From positions 39,006,663 through 39,070,662 of the forward strand of contig CM076943.1 of assembly GCA_039566865.1 (NCBI GenBank): a stretch of DNA of 64,000 nucleotides, read 5' to 3'. Below are positions 35,807 through 38,800 of the stretch, in pieces. A program made the position numbers and the translations under genes. Under the pieces are notes generated by a model. That model searched no databases. It worked only from the letters and a program-made list of their open reading frames with translations, and was not told the origin of the DNA. The number at the start of each line of letters is the position of its first letter. Position 1 is the first letter of the stretch. The stretch is from Aurelia coerulea. Taxonomy: Eukaryota > Cnidaria > Scyphozoa > Semaeostomeae > Ulmaridae.

Positions 35807-38800
35807 TCATGAGTGGGCTACCACAATTCGAGAATTAAAATGTGCCCCTGCCTAGGATCGAACCCGGGGTCTTCGTGTCAAAAGAAATGGATACTATAAG
35901 TGCGGATGAAGAACGAACGAGAAATAGATATTGCCAATATATATATATATATATTGGCAATAAAGAAACGATAAAATGGATACTATAAGTGCGGATGAAG
36001 AACGAACGAGAAATAGACAAAAATTTGATGTTTTTTTGAAACATCAAAAAAACATCAAATTTTTGTCTATTTCTCGTTCGTTCTTCATCCGCACTTATAG
36101 TATCCATTTTATATATATATATATATATATATTAAAGGGTTTGTGCAAGGTTAAAAGCCTGCATTTGCACAAGCAAAAAATCTAAAAATAGATCAAGCGA
36201 ATCATCCAATGGCAGCATAGTATTCAGGTCACGAGAAACTTTGCATGTGATCAGTTCGAGGAAAGGAAGAAACGAATATGGCGGACAATGAGAATCTCAG
36301 CTCGCCGCCGCGAAAGATTTTGAAATGTGCCAAGAGACCTGGGATTATAAAAGGATTATAAAAGCCCCACCCAGAGAATTAATTTGTTTGAAATCAAAGT
36401 TCTTACATTTCTATTGTAATTTGAGGCAGAGTGTGTCCCCAGCCATGGAGACTACTATTAAAGCTGCAGACTTTCAAATATAGTATTGTGAAAATTCAAT
36501 GAGAAGCAATACAATTTTATTTTCACGGCCATGACAAATGATAAAGATCTCCATGCTTTACTTCTGCACAAGGAATCATTTGCTATTTCTATCCAATAAT
36601 TGAGGGGACAGAAATAGAGCAAAAAATGCGAGGAGGAGAGCAACAAATAGCAACAAATAATAACAGGGTAGGGCGCCGAGCGGCACAGTGTGGGCCTATC
36701 TATTTTTCAAAACAACACAACCAACACAACCCGGCAGCCCATCATGTGATCACTTTCAGCGCGGCGTATTGCGCATGCCTAGATCGAAAGTTATTTTTAG
36801 ATAGGCCAACTTAGCCTTGCACAAACCCTTTAAAAAAACACATAAAAAAACACTTAAAAAACACTTAAAACACATATATATAAAAAACACTTAAAAAACA
36901 GTTAAAAAACACTTTTGTATTACCCTTGATCTATCTTTGCTATAAAGTTGTCATTTGAGGTGTACTCAGTCAAGTTTCGGTTTTCATTTAAGGACAAGTC
37001 CGGGGTTGGAATAATTGTTCATAAAATGAACTATTACATTATGAATGGTGTGTAGCACTTTTTTCAAACTGCTTTCTCTATTCTCTGCGAAATTGCGTAT
37101 TTCAATCTGCGAAATGAGCGAAATGACGTCATTAATTATGACGTCATTCTGCTCACTTCGCCTTCGACTTGAACGAGGCTGTTTTGCCGTAAAACTCTCA
37201 AGTACTTTCCGACGTCACAATCGATCCTCCAAACCGAGGCTAGGCTTATCGCGTACTCTTACAAAATGGCGACGACATTGGGCGTTACTTACGAAAAATG
37301 TTGTACGAATTTAGAGCAGAAAGATATCTCAAAACTTGGAAAGAACTCACAATTGGTGGTGTTCGGCAGTTGGTAAAGTTGCTTGTTGACATTCATTGTA
37401 GAAACCCCGGACTTGTCCTTTAAGTTCTGAAAGCGAATGGAATTAATCCTAAGAAAAGGATGGGGAGAGAAGTTGACTATTCAGCTGTAATAATTTTAGA
37501 TTTTTTGATTCTTCGAAATTAGTGAATATTTCATGTTAGTATAAATCGGCAGTCACCCAAATGCACCCGAGGAATGGGTGGTAATATTTTGGATTTTTTA
37601 AACTTTATTATCCCTTTTCAGGAAATTGCTACTGACAGTGTGTTATACATCGATGGCAAAAAAGTTGATTGGATTTTCCATGAAAGTCTTCTTGATGACG
37701 AGGTAATCTTTATTGTCTCCTGTTGTAACTGAAGGATCCCCAGGGGGGTACTCCCTAACTTTCAATACGGGTTAGTCCATGGCACTATTTCTTTGCTGAC
37801 CCCTAAATATTAAGCCTAATGTTTTGGAGACCCCAAATATTGTTATCTATCTCTGGGGCCCCTTGATTCTAATTTGAAGTTTTCCCAAATATTCAATTTT
37901 TCTCCATGCTGTAATTCACAGACCCCAAATATTGATTAAACATAAGATTTCGGACCCCAAATATTGGCACAGACTCCCCCATATTGAAAATCAATGAGTC
38001 CATCCTGAAAGCGTTATTATCCATTATGTTTTTCGCAGTGACAATCAACTGTCTACGGTCGCCAATACTGTAAATCCTCGGTTGAGCCCCCCCCCCTTCG
38101 AATAAGCCCCTCCCCCTAGAATAAGCTCCCACTTTATAACAAATTGTGACAAATAAGCCACCCCTATAATCGTTGGGGTATTTGAATTCCTCATAAGCTC
38201 TATGATAATCCCCATCAAATAAGCCCCCGTCCAAAGAGATCGTTTTTTCAGCTTAAATCTTTCAAATCTTTAAAACGGTGAGTTGGTGTAAAATTCTAGC
38301 TCAGTTTTTCTCATAAATTGAATGGCTTCAAAGGAACTTGGGGTAATTTGGCATATATCTGCCGTGGAATTTTTTTGATATCTTGATTTTTTTCAAAATG
38401 GCGGCGTTTCAATAATTTTTGAAAAATCCGCGAAAATCTTGAAAAATTAAAATCATCCTAAATCCTAAATCAATGACTTCACAGCCTCAAAAAATTTATA
38501 AATGCCGCCATTTTGAAACGAATCAAGATATAGAAAGATTCCACCAGAAGAGTTACTGCAAAGTATCCTAAGTTCCTTTATTCATTTAATTTAAAAAAAC
38601 GTAGTAGAATTTGACACCCACTTTTTTTATAGATTTAAGCCCTATGATATAGGACCCTGGATGCTTATTTGTCCCGTCAGCAAAATATACTAAGTACCCC
38701 CCCCCCCCCCGGCTTTCGTACAAAAGTGAACTTCCAAAACTCGTAGCTCGGTGAAGGTTCAGTGGATTGGCAAAGCTATAGCTTCAAAATCGATTGAAGT

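Noticed and set aside
35887..36113. Hammerhead at CGGATGAAGAACGAACGAGAAA
   Set aside because: The core is CGGATGA rather than CUGANGA and the intervening bases do not form a stem II.
36277..36360. ATGGCGGACAATGAG as first exon of a gene
   Set aside because: The frame stops after 27 codons, lies inside a TTAA element and AASDHPPT already has a good exon 1 at 4089.
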